Of a stretch of DNA of 64,000 nucleotides, positions 54,319 to 62,144 are shown piece after piece (positions within the stretch are counted from its first letter, which is position 1; every line of letters begins with the position of its first letter). The notes beneath the pieces are model-generated. The model was not told the DNA's origin. It made no database searches and was given only the letters and a program-made list of their open reading frames with translations. The position numbers and the translations under genes were made by a program. Source of the DNA: an uncultured Blautia sp. (GTDB taxonomy: Bacteria > Bacillota_A > Clostridia > Lachnospirales > Lachnospiraceae); NCBI GenBank assembly GCA_905209435.1, contig CAJLTE010000003.1, positions 1-64,000 of the forward strand, read 5' to 3'.

Positions 54319-54359
54319 AATTTTATGCCTCCCTCAAAATATAATTTATTATTAAATAT

Positions 54360-54388
54360 AGATTAGTTTAAACTAACTGAACTGTCAA
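54360..54388 (-). promoter_or_regulatory. Promoter with TTAG-N6-CTAA palindrome (membrane protein)
   Basis: Minus strand: TTGACA (54388-54383), 17-base spacer, TAATCT (54365-54360). GTTAG-TTTAAA-CTAAT (54377-54362) covers spacer and -10; its core TTAGTTTAAACTAA is a perfect palindrome. Confidence 0.7.
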
Positions 54389-54499
54389 GATGATACAATA
54401 CATCTTGATTTGATAAAATAGCAGAAAAAGTGTATATTCAAAACAGGAACAATTTACACAAGTACCAGATGAACGATTAAAAGCAGTGAGGGTAAACAA

Positions 54500-55123
54500 A
54501 TGGATAAAAACAAACAATGGATTGATCTGATCGTAGAATTGCAGAGTCTTGCGCAGGCAGGACTTACATATGGCAAAGATGTTTACGATAAGGAACGTTA
54601 TGAACGGATTCGGGATATTTCAGCAGAAATGATGGCAAATATATCCGATATGCCGCCTGAAACAGTAAAAGGTCTTTTCTGCAATGAAACCGGATATCAG
54701 ACACCTAAAATAGATACCCGAGCAGCGATATTTAAAGATGATAAAATCCTGTTGGTTCATGAAAATAATGGAACCTGGTCACTTCCGGGGGGATGGTGTG
54801 ATGTGAATGTATCGGTAACAGAAAATACAATAAAAGAAGTCAAAGAAGAAGCAGGACTCGATGTCACAGTCAAAAGTGTGATTGCCATTCAGGACAGGGA
54901 AAAACATAATCTTCCGGTTTATGCATACAGAATCTGCAAAATATTTATGCTCTGCTTTGTAACAGGAGGAAATTTTGAAATAAATATCGAAACCACAGGC
55001 TTTGACTACTTTGCAGAAGATGAACTTCCTGAACTTGCAGGCGAAAAGAACAATGAGGAACAGATAAAGATGTGTTTTGATGCGTATCGTGCAGGGGATA
55101 ACTGGAAAACATTTTTTGACTGA
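54500..55123 (+). CDS. Nudix hydrolase with N-terminal helical domain
   Basis: 207 aa. The N-terminal 60 residues (WIDLIVELQSLAQAGLTYGK, ERYERIRDISAEMMANIS) are the NUDIX N-terminal domain of ADP-ribose-type pyrophosphatases. The Nudix box GGWCDVNVSVTENTIKEVKE plus EAGLDV is present with all Glu residues. A likely ADP-ribose or nucleoside-diphosphate hydrolase. The gene stands alone. Confidence 0.88.
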   Translation: MDKNKQWIDLIVELQSLAQAGLTYGKDVYDKERYERIRDISAEMMANISDMPPETVKGLFCNETGYQTPKIDTRAAIFKDDKILLVHENNGTWSLPGGWCDVNVSVTENTIKEVKEEAGLDVTVKSVIAIQDREKHNLPVYAYRICKIFMLCFVTGGNFEINIETTGFDYFAEDELPELAGEKNNEEQIKMCFDAYRAGDNWKTFFD

Positions 55124-55132
55124 TCGTATGGT

Positions 55133-55157
55133 TCAATTGCCAAAAGCAATAAGCAGT
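55133..55157 (+). repeat. Short element shared with 23.1 and 38.8 kb hairpins
   Basis: TTCAATTGCCAAAAGCAATAAGCAGTG repeats the loop sequence at 23095-23121 (one indel and one mismatch). Confidence 0.5.
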
Positions 55158-55298
55158 GGTCAGAGACTTTACCAGATCCATACTATGAAATTTAATAGCG
55201 ACTTACAAATTTGCTAATATCTTCCAAAACATAAGTAATTTGTTTAACATGAATACACGAAGTAACTTATCATAGAAAGAAGTCTGGAGGTATAAGCA

Positions 55299-55694
55299 AT
55301 GTTAAACGAATCAGTGATCAAAGTATTAAAGAATGGTATGTGGGATCTTGCTACATGTGCAGACGGAGAACCGAATGTAGTTCCGGTTGCATTTAAGGAC
55401 GTTACCGATGATGGCAAGCTGGTTGTAGGAGATGTTTTTCTTGAGACAACTTTAAATAATATTAAAGCCAATGGTGGAAAAATCGCTATTTCCGCATACG
55501 ATGCAGAGAATCTTGAAGGATATCAGATTAAGGGAACTGCTGAGTATGTAACAGAGGGTGAAATCGTAGACACATTTAAAGTCATGGTGGAAAAGATGTT
55601 TAATGGTGCAGCAACCGCAAAGGGAGCACTTGTTATTACACTGTCAAAAGTAATCATTACAACACCTGGTGCAGATAATAAAAAAGAAATCTGA
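55299..55694 (+). CDS. PNPOx-like flavoprotein
   Basis: 131 aa split barrel. MWDLATCADGEPNVVPVAFK, DVFLETTLNNIKANGGKIAIS and the C-terminal TLSKVIITTPGADN are typical. Binding of FMN is expected; substrate unknown. GGAGG precedes ATG. An HxlR gene follows on the same strand 91 bases away, behind a hairpin, so they may be co-regulated. Compare 7934. Confidence 0.85.
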   Translation: MLNESVIKVLKNGMWDLATCADGEPNVVPVAFKDVTDDGKLVVGDVFLETTLNNIKANGGKIAISAYDAENLEGYQIKGTAEYVTEGEIVDTFKVMVEKMFNGAATAKGALVITLSKVIITTPGADNKKEI

Positions 55695-55734
55695 TTAAAA
55701 GAAACTAATAAATTTCATAGTAACTTCAAAAAAG

Positions 55735-55785
55735 ATCGCTTTCAGACTATAATGAGACCAAACAATAGTCTGAAGGTGATTTTTT
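55735..55785 (+). promoter_or_regulatory. Terminator-like hairpin covering the HxlR ribosome site
   Basis: ATCGCTTTCAGACTAT pairs with ATAGTCTGAAGGTGAT, followed by TTTTT and then ATG. The right arm contains the GAAGGTG ribosome site, so the structure could hide it, or act as terminator of the preceding gene. Confidence 0.55.
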
Positions 55786-56358
55786 ATGGCGAAATATAAG
55801 AAAAAATTAGAAGATGATATACGATGTCCCCTTGAATATGGGCTCACAATATTTGGCGGTAAATGGAAGTCGCGCATTATATGTGTGCTGTCTGCCCGGG
55901 GAAAACTGCGTTACAGTGAGATCCGTAAGGAAATGTACAACATCACAGATGCTGTCCTGGCATCCACATTAAAAGATTTGATAGAAGATGGAATCATTGA
56001 CAGGAAATCTTATGACGAGATTCCACCCAAAGTAGAATATTCCCTGACGGAAAAGGGCAGATCGGTGGTTCCTATTTTGCAGAGTATCTGTCAGTGGTCA
56101 GATATCTTCTATAAGGAAGACAGCGAAAATGAAATGGTGCGATCCAGATTCGTAATTCCTCCTTCGTCTATTGACATTTGGCAGAGCTCTGTTACAATAG
56201 CAAAAGTCGGAAGGCACAGAGAATGTGCCTTGCAAGGTATTTCGTATAAAATGATTTTCTGCTTTGCTGGTTGTGAAAAAAATTATGATGTGCTAAACTT
56301 TAAAGTAATCAAAAGCATATTGAGTATGAAATGGAGGATTCTGATATGTGTGATATAA
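55786..56358 (+). CDS. HxlR family regulator with read-through C-terminus
   Basis: 190 aa, longer than the usual 105-125. The HxlR domain is complete (CPLEYGLTIFGGKWKSRIIC, YDEIPPKVEYSLTEKGRSVV), ending around QSICQWSDIFYKEDSENEM at residue 119. The rest (about 70 residues) does not look coding: it spans an AAGGCACA/TGTGCCTT hairpin (56211-56231) and the GGAGG of the next gene. I infer that a stop codon was lost by mutation or frameshift. The regulator may still work. It is the likely regulator of the flavoprotein upstream. Confidence 0.75.
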   Translation: MAKYKKKLEDDIRCPLEYGLTIFGGKWKSRIICVLSARGKLRYSEIRKEMYNITDAVLASTLKDLIEDGIIDRKSYDEIPPKVEYSLTEKGRSVVPILQSICQWSDIFYKEDSENEMVRSRFVIPPSSIDIWQSSVTIAKVGRHRECALQGISYKMIFCFAGCEKNYDVLNFKVIKSILSMKWRILICVI

Positions 56359-56525
56359 AAAAATATGAAAAAATTTATCAGGAAATAGCACGTTTAGAAC
56401 CGGAAGATACGTTGCAACTGGTTTTAGAAGCTGATACAGAGGAACAAAGAGATTTTTATCAACTGGTTGGCGATTTTTTGCTTCAGAAAAAACAGAAGCA
56501 GGTAATTGAAAGGAATTTATTTTGA
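56346..56525 (+). CDS. Small protein before the zeta-like gene, putative antitoxin
   Basis: 59 aa, highly charged and helical (YEKIYQEIARLEPEDTLQLV, EEQRDFYQLVGDFLLQ). ATG follows GGAGG. One base separates it from the zeta-like kinase gene. Position and size are those of an epsilon-type antitoxin, but I see no clear sequence match. Confidence 0.6.
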   Translation: MCDIKKYEKIYQEIARLEPEDTLQLVLEADTEEQRDFYQLVGDFLLQKKQKQVIERNLF

Positions 56526-56526
56526 T

Positions 56527-57117
56527 ATGAAAAAGTATGTTCTGGTAGGTGGAGTAAATGGCGCAGGAAAATCGACTTTATATCAGACGTCGCCAGCATT
56601 ACAGAAGATGAAGCGAGTGAATACAGACGAAATCGTAAAAGAAATTGGTGATTGGAGAAGTTTATCTGATGTAATGAAGGCAGGAAAAATTGCTGTAACA
56701 TTAATAGATAAATATTTTGCAGAAGAAACTTCATTTAATCAGGAAACTACGTTATGCGGACGTTCGATTATTAAAAATATTCATAAAGCTGAAGCGTTAG
56801 GATATATGATTGAATTACATTATATCGGGGTAGATTCAGTAGAAATTGCTAAGCAAAGAGTAGAACATCGTGTAAAAAAAGGCGGTCATGGGATTCCGGA
56901 AAGTGATATTGAGAAAAGATATTATGAATCTTTTCAAAATCTCAAAAAGATTTTAAAGGAATGTAACCTGGCTGTCTTTTATGATAATACGGAAGAATTT
57001 CGAAGATTTGCTATTTATAAGAATGGTAATATTGTGAGGCTATCCCATAATGTGCCCAATTGGTTTTTGCAAAATGAAATAACGGTCTTGAGAGAGACTA
57101 AAGCAATAGAGAGATGA
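56527..57117 (+). CDS. Zeta-toxin-like kinase
   Basis: 196 aa P-loop protein. Walker A GGVNGAGKSTLYQ (8-20), RVNTDEIVKEIGDWRS (conserved Asp-Glu substrate region), QETTLCGRSIIKN and ESDIEKRYYESFQNLKKIL lid region match zeta/PezT-like predicted ABC-type P-loop kinases. Zeta toxins phosphorylate UDP-N-acetylglucosamine and poison cell-wall synthesis; whether this branch is a toxin is not certain. Small ORFs on both sides overlap or touch it. Confidence 0.82.
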   Translation: MKKYVLVGGVNGAGKSTLYQTSPALQKMKRVNTDEIVKEIGDWRSLSDVMKAGKIAVTLIDKYFAEETSFNQETTLCGRSIIKNIHKAEALGYMIELHYIGVDSVEIAKQRVEHRVKKGGHGIPESDIEKRYYESFQNLKKILKECNLAVFYDNTEEFRRFAIYKNGNIVRLSHNVPNWFLQNEITVLRETKAIER

Positions 57118-57752
57118 TAACTATATATGAGTATGGAAACTCAGATGCCGATACTGTTTTGATCCAGTTGACTGGTGATCATGAATTATCTGTTCTTGAG
57201 AATGAGGTTGAGGAAATCAGAAAACGGACTTCAATAGATTTCAGGTTCATTGCTGCGAAAGTTGATGACTGGAACTATGAGCTGTCCCCATGGAAAGCAC
57301 CTGCGGTGTTTGGAAATGAAGACTTTGGTGATGGTGCTGCCAGGACATTGGCGCAGATTCTGACACTATGCACAGATAAAAGCAAGACATATTATATTGG
57401 AGGATACTCTCTTGCTGGTTTATTTTCATTGTGGGCGGCATACCAGACAGATATATTTTCTGGCGTTGCAGCGGCTTCGCCATCCGTCTGGTTTCCGGGA
57501 TTTATTGATTATATGAAAGAACATGAGATAAAAAGTGAGACAGTTTACCTGAGTCTTGGAGACAGAGAAGAAAAAACGAGAAATCCCGTGATGTCACAAG
57601 TTGGAAACTGTATCCGGATGGGACATGAGTTGCTCAAAGAGCGTGGGATAAATTGCACTCTGGAGTGGAACCAGGGAAATCATTTTAGGGAACCAGATAT
57701 AAGAACTGCGAAAGCGTTTGCCTGGGTAATGGAAGAAAATCATAGAGCATAA
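57114..57752 (+). CDS. Alpha/beta hydrolase, esterase-like
   Basis: 212 aa. The nucleophile elbow GGYSLAGLFS has Ser99; the His is probably in NQGNHFREPD near residue 190. Small esterase D-like or acyl hydrolase fold. Starts with ATGA over the stop of the zeta-like gene, so it belongs to the same translation unit. Its role with a zeta-like kinase is unknown. Confidence 0.8.
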   Translation: MITIYEYGNSDADTVLIQLTGDHELSVLENEVEEIRKRTSIDFRFIAAKVDDWNYELSPWKAPAVFGNEDFGDGAARTLAQILTLCTDKSKTYYIGGYSLAGLFSLWAAYQTDIFSGVAAASPSVWFPGFIDYMKEHEIKSETVYLSLGDREEKTRNPVMSQVGNCIRMGHELLKERGINCTLEWNQGNHFREPDIRTAKAFAWVMEENHRA

Positions 57753-57883
57753 AATTTTTTGACTATAGAATTTATTCATAGATGGATTTTTGAGAAAATA
57801 GTGGTATAATGTTGTTAAATACAGCTAACTATTAATGGCGGTATAAAAAAATTGCAGATAATTATATTGGAGGTTCTATAAAA

Positions 57884-58174
57884 ATGGCAGTACACTCAAT
57901 TGACGCAGAAGACGATCAGTTCGCATATCGTTATGATACACAGTTATTGATCGAAAGAAGAGATCAGGATCTGGATGAGGATGAAATCTCAGATTACATC
58001 ACAGAACATTTTGAGGGAAACAGTCTCATTGCAGCAGGAGATGAAGACTTGGTGAAAATTCATTTCCACACAAATGAACCGTGGAAGATTCTGGAATACT
58101 GTAATTCCATCGGAGAAATCTTTGATATTGTAGTCGAAGACATGATCCGCCAGGCAAATGGACAGCAGGGATGA
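57884..58174 (+). CDS. FakA/YloV C-terminal domain-like small protein
   Basis: 96 aa. YRYDTQLLIE, NSLIAAGDEDLVKIHFHTNEP and EYCNSIGEIFDIVVEDM match the C-terminal domain of DAK2-type fatty-acid kinase FakA (YloV), the part that contacts the FakB partner. Here it stands alone with its own ribosome site (GGAGG) and no kinase domain upstream. It could be a free regulatory subunit or a decayed gene. Confidence 0.75.
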   Translation: MAVHSIDAEDDQFAYRYDTQLLIERRDQDLDEDEISDYITEHFEGNSLIAAGDEDLVKIHFHTNEPWKILEYCNSIGEIFDIVVEDMIRQANGQQG

Positions 58175-58199
58175 TTGTGCAGGAATAAGAAAAATAGAG

Positions 58200-58235
58200 C
58201 AGGGGATTTCTGACAGCATTGTCGGAAATCCCCTG
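58200..58235 (+). terminator. Hairpin after the FakA-like gene
   Basis: CAGGGGATTTCTGACA pairs with TGTCGGAAATCCCCTG (one mismatch), a strong stem but without a clear T tract. Confidence 0.55.
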
Positions 58236-58321
58236 TTGCGTTAACGTTAATATGAGATATCTTACAAGATTTTTTTCTTGGGAAGGCTACAATTATGCCC
58301 GGAAAGGGGAGGTCAAATCAT

Positions 58322-58360
58322 ATGAAAAAATATTTCGTTGTAGCACAGTATGATGAATGA
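58322..58360 (+). pseudogene. Possible gene remnant, MKKYFVVAQYDE
   Basis: Twelve codons with a good GGGGAGG ribosome site. The start resembles that of longer proteins, but a TGA ends it at once. It is probably the 5' stump of a deleted gene; it could be a real mini-ORF. Confidence 0.35.
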
Positions 58361-58414
58361 TGTTAAAATAAGAATGGTTTTACAGACTTTACAGATAAAT
58401 AAAGGGGACATATC

Positions 58415-59028
58415 ATGACAGAAAAAGAACGCATGGAACAGGGAATCATTTACAATCCCAATGTTTCCGAACTTACGGACGAGCAGTCTGTATATATGGA
58501 AAAATTATGGGAGTTTAATCAGTTATGCCCATCCGAACAGGATAAAAAGCAGAAATATATGAAAGAAGTATTCGCCGAATGTGGTGAGGACTGCTTCATT
58601 GAACTGCCATTTCGCGCAAACTGGGGTGGAAAGAATCTGCATTTTGGAAATGGTGTGTATGCAAACTTTAATCTTACAGTAGTAGATGACGGTGAGATTT
58701 TTGTAGGCAATAAAGTAATGTTTGGACCAAACGTTACCATTGCAACAGCCAATCATCCAATAGATCCGTCACTTCGCGCAGATGCCATGCAGTACAATAA
58801 ATCAGTACATATCGGAGAAAATGTCTGGGTTGGAGCCGGTACAGTAATGTTCCGGGCGTTACTATCGGAAAGAATTCCGTGATCGGAGCTGGAAGCGTAG
58901 TAGTAAAAGACATCCCGGAAAATGTAGTTGCAGTAGGAAATCCGTGCCGCGTATTACGTGAGATTGGAGAGCATGACAGAGAATTTTTCTACAGAAATGA
59001 AAGAGTTGACTGGGAGGATTTAAAATAA
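58415..59028 (+). pseudogene. Frameshifted maltose/galactoside O-acetyltransferase
   Basis: A left-handed beta-helix acetyltransferase (LacA/Maa type): N-terminal helix YNPNVSELTDEQSVYMEKLW, hexapeptide repeats GGKNLHFGNGVYANFN and VTIATANHPIDPSLRAD (catalytic His). Near 58851 one base is missing in GTTCC-GGGCG; restoring it gives [20 protein letters not shown] and the normal C-terminus [17 protein letters not shown] ending at 59028. In the current frame the protein stops after 155 residues, losing the C-terminal third. Could also be a sequencing error. Confidence 0.85.
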
Positions 59029-59031
59029 AAA

Positions 59032-59718
59032 ATGGAAGATAAAAAGGCATTATCTTTGCCAGTGAGAATTATCATTATATTTCTAATATGTACAGCAGAT
59101 ATTTTGACGGCTGCTTATTTCATATACACATGGAAACAAAATGGCACAGTCATTTCAGTCAGAAATGCATCGGATAATATCCCTGGGATTTTTCGTCAGA
59201 GTCTGATAGTTTCTATGGCTGCAATCCTGGTGATTTTGATTTTTTTCATTATATTAAGAAAAAATTTCGTATCAGAAATGTACCTGAAAATATCAGAAAA
59301 AAAGCAGAAGATAACAGTATTTATCCTGACAGCGATTCTTTTGGCTGTAACTGTTTTCTGTCTGATCACAAAAGCAGATAAAATAACAATACTGTATAAT
59401 TTATTGTATTACACAGTATTTATCGCATTGGAAGAAGAACTTTTGGTGCGAGGTGTGTGCGTATATTTGTTAAAAGATGAAAGCAATTATATCCGTTATC
59501 TTGTACCCAATATTCTGTTTGCTGCCATGCATCTGTTTTCCTATGCGAACTGGGGAAAGATCACACCGGTTTATGTATTTTCATTTATTACTTCACAAAT
59601 GCTGGGATTGGTATTAACAGGATGTATTTTCCAGTATCTGAAAGAAAAATCAGGCACGATCTGGATTCCGGTGTTGGTTCATGCGATTCTAGATTATATG
59701 GTTGTGCTGAATTATTGA
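59032..59718 (+). CDS. CPBP family intramembrane protease (Abi-like)
   Basis: 228 aa with six to seven hydrophobic helices. Motif 1 EEELLVRG (Glu-Glu-x-x-x-Arg), motif 2 FAAMHLFSY and motif 3 LVHAILDY give the expected Glu and His metal/catalytic residues. Possible roles are bacteriocin self-immunity or signal processing. It starts four bases after the acetyltransferase pseudogene and may use that GGAGG (59013). Confidence 0.85.
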   Translation: MEDKKALSLPVRIIIIFLICTADILTAAYFIYTWKQNGTVISVRNASDNIPGIFRQSLIVSMAAILVILIFFIILRKNFVSEMYLKISEKKQKITVFILTAILLAVTVFCLITKADKITILYNLLYYTVFIALEEELLVRGVCVYLLKDESNYIRYLVPNILFAAMHLFSYANWGKITPVYVFSFITSQMLGLVLTGCIFQYLKEKSGTIWIPVLVHAILDYMVVLNY

Positions 59719-59729
59719 TAAATTTATTT

Positions 59730-59771
59730 GCACATCGGTCATTAAGTTACTATAATGCCGATGTGCTTTTT
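59730..59771 (+). terminator. Terminator after the CPBP gene
   Basis: GCACATCGG and CCGATGTGC with inner pairing, followed by TTTTT. Confidence 0.85.
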
Positions 59772-59854
59772 ACATTAAGCAAAACTATGGAGTAGATGTT
59801 CGGGCATGAGTGAGTAGAAAAGAGGATTAGTTTATTTATATGACTATAAAAAAT

Positions 59855-59944
59855 CAAAAAATGAGATTTTTCATATAATATATTTCAAATAAGTAAATAA
59901 AATATATTATAGTAATTGAAAAAAAACAAAAAATGAGATACACT
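59855..59944 (+). promoter_or_regulatory. Promoter with direct-repeat operator of the HTH-ImmA-PIN cassette
   Basis: CAAAAAATGAGAT occurs at 59855-59867 and 59927-59939. The second copy fills the spacer between TTGAAA (59916-59921) and TACACT (59939-59944). It is probably the site of the HTH protein encoded next. Confidence 0.6.
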
Positions 59945-60001
59945 AATAAAAGCATACAAATGATAAAATAATATAGAGTGAGAAAAGAGGGGAAGAATAG
60001 T

Positions 60002-60367
60002 ATGACAAAATTTATAGAGAATGTAAATAAATATTTGTCAGAGATGAAAATCAAACAGACATATCTCAGCATGATTACCGGAATAGATAAAAATAAGTTG
60101 TCTCGATTATTGACAGGAACACAGGAAGAAAGCGGAACAGATATGGAGAAGATAGCAGGTGCATTAGGAAAAAAGATAGAATTTTTTCTGAACGATAGTT
60201 GTGTGGCACCTCAGATTGGCTGTTTTTCCAGAAATAAAATAGCGTTTTACGCTGGAGCACCGACAGAGAAGCAGGAAAAGATTGCCGAGCAATTAATGGA
60301 GCTAATGGAAAATATTGATGAAGTGGTCAGTGCGAAAAGTCGTTTTGATCAGATGACTGGAGAATAG
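60002..60367 (+). CDS. HTH (XRE-like) DNA-binding protein
   Basis: 121 aa. KIKQTYLSMITGIDKNKLSRLLTG is a Cro/C1-type helix-turn-helix (about residues 16-40), followed by a helical region. ATG follows AGGGGAAG. First gene of an AT-rich three-gene cassette; with the ImmA/IrrE protease next, it is the expected repressor that the protease can cleave. Two bases separate them. Confidence 0.85.
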   Translation: MTKFIENVNKYLSEMKIKQTYLSMITGIDKNKLSRLLTGTQEESGTDMEKIAGALGKKIEFFLNDSCVAPQIGCFSRNKIAFYAGAPTEKQEKIAEQLMELMENIDEVVSAKSRFDQMTGE

Positions 60368-60369
60368 AT

Positions 60370-61173
60370 ATGAATTTGGAGCGTTTGAGAAAGATAATAG
60401 AATATAGCAGGAAGTATCGGGAAGAGACAAATTCGATGATAAAGAGGTTCTGTTCTTTTGCAGGAATAGACAGTGATAATGATGTGTTGAATATCATGCA
60501 GATTGTCAGATCATCTTTTCAGAAAAAAGATTATCTAGTTTTTGAAATGCCGTTTGCTGATGATGAAATCGGAGCATTATGTTACAAAGGTGACGGCTTG
60601 GGATATGTAGTGATAAATACATCTTTGCCCAGAGTAAATGTGAATTTTGCAGTTGCACATGAAATATATCATGTATTCTTTCAGGAGAGTGAATTTGTAT
60701 CTAAAGTTGAGTTTTCGGATGATCATTATTATGAACATGAGGAAGAATATGCTGCAAATCTTTTTGCAGGGATGCTGCTTATGCCGGAAGTTAGTTTCAG
60801 AAGAATGTATCGTAAATTTAAGGAAGAATCAAAAGGAAATGAATTTGACATAGTCATAAGACTAATGGCATACTATCAGGTTCCGTATATGGCAGTGCTG
60901 ATTCGATGTTATGAATTGGAATTACCGGAAACAACTTTAATTTCGGATCAATTATTAAATGTCACCAGAGAAAAAATAAAAGTTAAGTTTGATGAATTGT
61001 GGCTGGATGAAAATATATTATACGCTTCAAATAGGGATGACTATGCCCATATCGAGAATCTTGTAGAAAAAACAGGCACAAAATATATAGAGGATAATTA
61101 TATAAATGAACGTACTTTGAAAAAGGTATTGCAGAACATGAAGAAACTTTATGCTAAAATAAAGGGGGAATAA
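60370..61173 (+). CDS. ImmA/IrrE family metallo-endopeptidase
   Basis: 267 aa. The zinc motif HEIYH (residues 97-101, AVAHEIYHVFF) and the third ligand region EEEYAANLFAGMLLMPE are intact. Such proteases cut XRE-type repressors in ICEs, phages and toxin systems. The N-terminal 60 residues are helical. It is linked to the HTH gene (two-base gap) and the PIN-like gene (three-base gap). Confidence 0.9.
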   Translation: MNLERLRKIIEYSRKYREETNSMIKRFCSFAGIDSDNDVLNIMQIVRSSFQKKDYLVFEMPFADDEIGALCYKGDGLGYVVINTSLPRVNVNFAVAHEIYHVFFQESEFVSKVEFSDDHYYEHEEEYAANLFAGMLLMPEVSFRRMYRKFKEESKGNEFDIVIRLMAYYQVPYMAVLIRCYELELPETTLISDQLLNVTREKIKVKFDELWLDENILYASNRDDYAHIENLVEKTGTKYIEDNYINERTLKKVLQNMKKLYAKIKGE

Positions 61174-61176
61174 AAT

Positions 61177-62115
61177 ATGGCAGGAACATATATGGAAATC
61201 CCCTACAATTGGAATGATATAAAGGATTTAGTGGAGACAGATACTGGAGAAATTATTTCGTCCATTATTGCGTCGGATAAACTGTTTTTTTATGATACAT
61301 GCTCATTCAGAAGACATTCAAATTTATCTGAAAAAGGAAAACATTTTTTTGTTGAATATTTTAAAAACAAAAATGGAGTTATAATTATCACCAGATGTAT
61401 TTTGATGGAACTTGCATCTGCAAGTGGATATATAAATGAAGAATATACAGGATATTTCAATATATTACATAGTGCGGGAATTAAAATCTGTATTTTAAAT
61501 GAAGAACGATTATTTGATATTTTATCTGAATGTTTTTCAACTAATTTAAAGGTGAATGAGTATTTGGTATGGGCGGTTAGAATGATAAAAACACCGATAA
61601 GTACAATAACAGAAACGTTGAAAAATGATGCAAAATTATCACGGGAAGTACTTTCCGGGCAGAATCTGAATTCTTCAGATATTTATACACGTTTTTTTTC
61701 TTCAGTGCGAAATAACAAGGAATCAGCAGATAATTTAGGGGAAGAACTTATAGGAATATGTATACATATACTTTCACATTTACCTGGAATGAGAGATGGA
61801 AAAATATGCATGATAACAGATGATAAGGGTGCGGCAGCTAAAACAGACAGTTTAATGAAGAAGACCAATCTACAATATCAGGGTGCCAAAATTATAATAT
61901 TTAGTACTCCTAAAATGGTACAATATATGTATGAGGAACAGATGGGATTGAATATAACGGATCTTGTTGAGATGCTTTCGCAGGGAGTTAACGGTAATAT
62001 TATTGTGAAGGGAACAACGGCTTATGATTTGGAGATAAATGATGAAATTGTTATGACATGTGAAGAATTGGCATATAAAATTGCAGAGCCGAATGGAATT
62101 AATATTGTATTTTAA
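61177..62115 (+). CDS. PIN-like domain protein, putative nuclease effector
   Basis: 312 aa, no membrane segment. Acidic residues are spaced as in PIN nucleases: Asp40 (FFYDTCSF), Glu78 (RCILMELAS), Glu189/Glu190 (NLGEELIG) and Asp215/Asp216 (CMITDDKGAA). The family is not one I can name, and the C-terminal 90 residues are unlike known PIN partners. AT-rich like its two partners, so the cassette looks foreign to its neighbours. An RNase role is inferred. Confidence 0.65.
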   Translation: MAGTYMEIPYNWNDIKDLVETDTGEIISSIIASDKLFFYDTCSFRRHSNLSEKGKHFFVEYFKNKNGVIIITRCILMELASASGYINEEYTGYFNILHSAGIKICILNEERLFDILSECFSTNLKVNEYLVWAVRMIKTPISTITETLKNDAKLSREVLSGQNLNSSDIYTRFFSSVRNNKESADNLGEELIGICIHILSHLPGMRDGKICMITDDKGAAAKTDSLMKKTNLQYQGAKIIIFSTPKMVQYMYEEQMGLNITDLVEMLSQGVNGNIIVKGTTAYDLEINDEIVMTCEELAYKIAEPNGINIVF

Positions 62116-62144
62116 CGAATGATAAATTGTTGAAAGGATGAATT

